Shown here: positions 63,976 through 64,000 of the stretch, in pieces
Numbering within the stretch: position 1 is the stretch's first letter
Layout: the number at the start of each line of letters is the position of its first letter
Assembly: GCA_905221605.1 (NCBI GenBank)
Contig: CAJNDS010000461.1
Coordinates: forward strand, 1-64,000
DNA: 64,000 nt
From: Symbiodinium natans
Taxonomy: Eukaryota; Sar; Dinophyceae; Suessiales; Symbiodiniaceae
Direction of reading: 5' to 3'
Notes under the pieces: model-generated
Told to the model about the DNA's origin: nothing
What the model saw: the letters and a program-made list of their open reading frames with translations, nothing else
Database searches by the model: none
Position numbers and translations under genes: made by a program

Positions 63976-64000
63976 CGAAGGATCCGTTTGGAATTCCCTC

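Larger units (their letters stand above)
58559..64000 (-). mobile_element. Third copia element, running off the right edge
   Basis: Candidate polypurine tract at 58,559-58,574 (minus strand GGTCATGAGGGGGAGT, then TGATATATGTGAC). Upstream on the minus strand lie the methyltransferase-like tail, RNase H, RT and integrase of one polyprotein, broken by one stop and one frameshift. The frame is still open at the window end, so gag is outside. Positions 58,575-58,771 hold no gene. Confidence 0.8.

Noticed and set aside
1-64000. CRISPR arrays, bacterial operons or riboswitches
   Set aside because: No regular repeat-spacer structure, ribosome-binding sites or operon layout; tandem repeats are satellites of a eukaryotic genome.

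Overview
The window reads as nuclear DNA of a dinoflagellate and consists almost wholly of transposable elements. The reasons are Ty1/copia and tyrosine-recombinase (DIRS-type) retroelements of a dinoflagellate style, and repeated short sequences matching the 3' end of the dinoflagellate spliced leader (TTTGGCTCAAG). I recognise no ordinary host gene and no bacterial gene organisation.

Region 1 (1-26,000). Three LTR elements sit in a CTTAAGCCCCCCC satellite, each flanked by the same 5-bp duplication, CTTAA. Copies 1 (105-8,921, minus) and 2 (8,951-17,867, plus) are one Ty1/copia family facing away from each other, separated by 29 bp of satellite. Each has gag, protease, integrase, RT and RNase H, plus an unrecognised ORF between RNase H and the 3' LTR. 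Both are broken by frameshifts at different places. Element 3 (17,909-25,827, minus) has LTRs and a primer site of the same type but no coding interior, so it looks non-autonomous. All three are densely marked on one strand by the tetramer ATTG (CAAT on the other strand).

Region 2 (26,000-27,590). This holds a 51-bp minisatellite and a candidate 0.9-kb inverted-repeat element.

Region 3 (27,591-51,925, minus). A second copia family has 575-bp LTRs and TATTC duplications. It carries gag-protease, an extra unknown ORF and a 1,848-residue integrase/RT/RNase H polyprotein with a methyltransferase-like tail. Two later insertions interrupt it: a 2.5-kb retroposon in its 3' LTR, and an 11-kb DIRS-type element inside gag. 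The DIRS-type element has split direct repeats (A1...B1-A2...B2), a tyrosine recombinase, a CCCH zinc finger, a DNA-methyltransferase-like domain, RT and RNase H, all frameshifted.

Region 4 (51,930-64,000). A short unassigned stretch and a GTC-rich microsatellite come first. Then follow two tandem 2.5-kb units of the same kind of retroposon, each carrying a 305-codon unknown ORF (intact in one, frameshifted in the other). The last part is a third copia element running off the right edge, whose integrase and RT halves are in one frame separated by a single TGA. It also ends in the methyltransferase-like module.

Each autonomous type encodes its own capsid, protease or recombinase and RT. The non-autonomous ones share primer sites or LTR ends and could be mobilised in trans.
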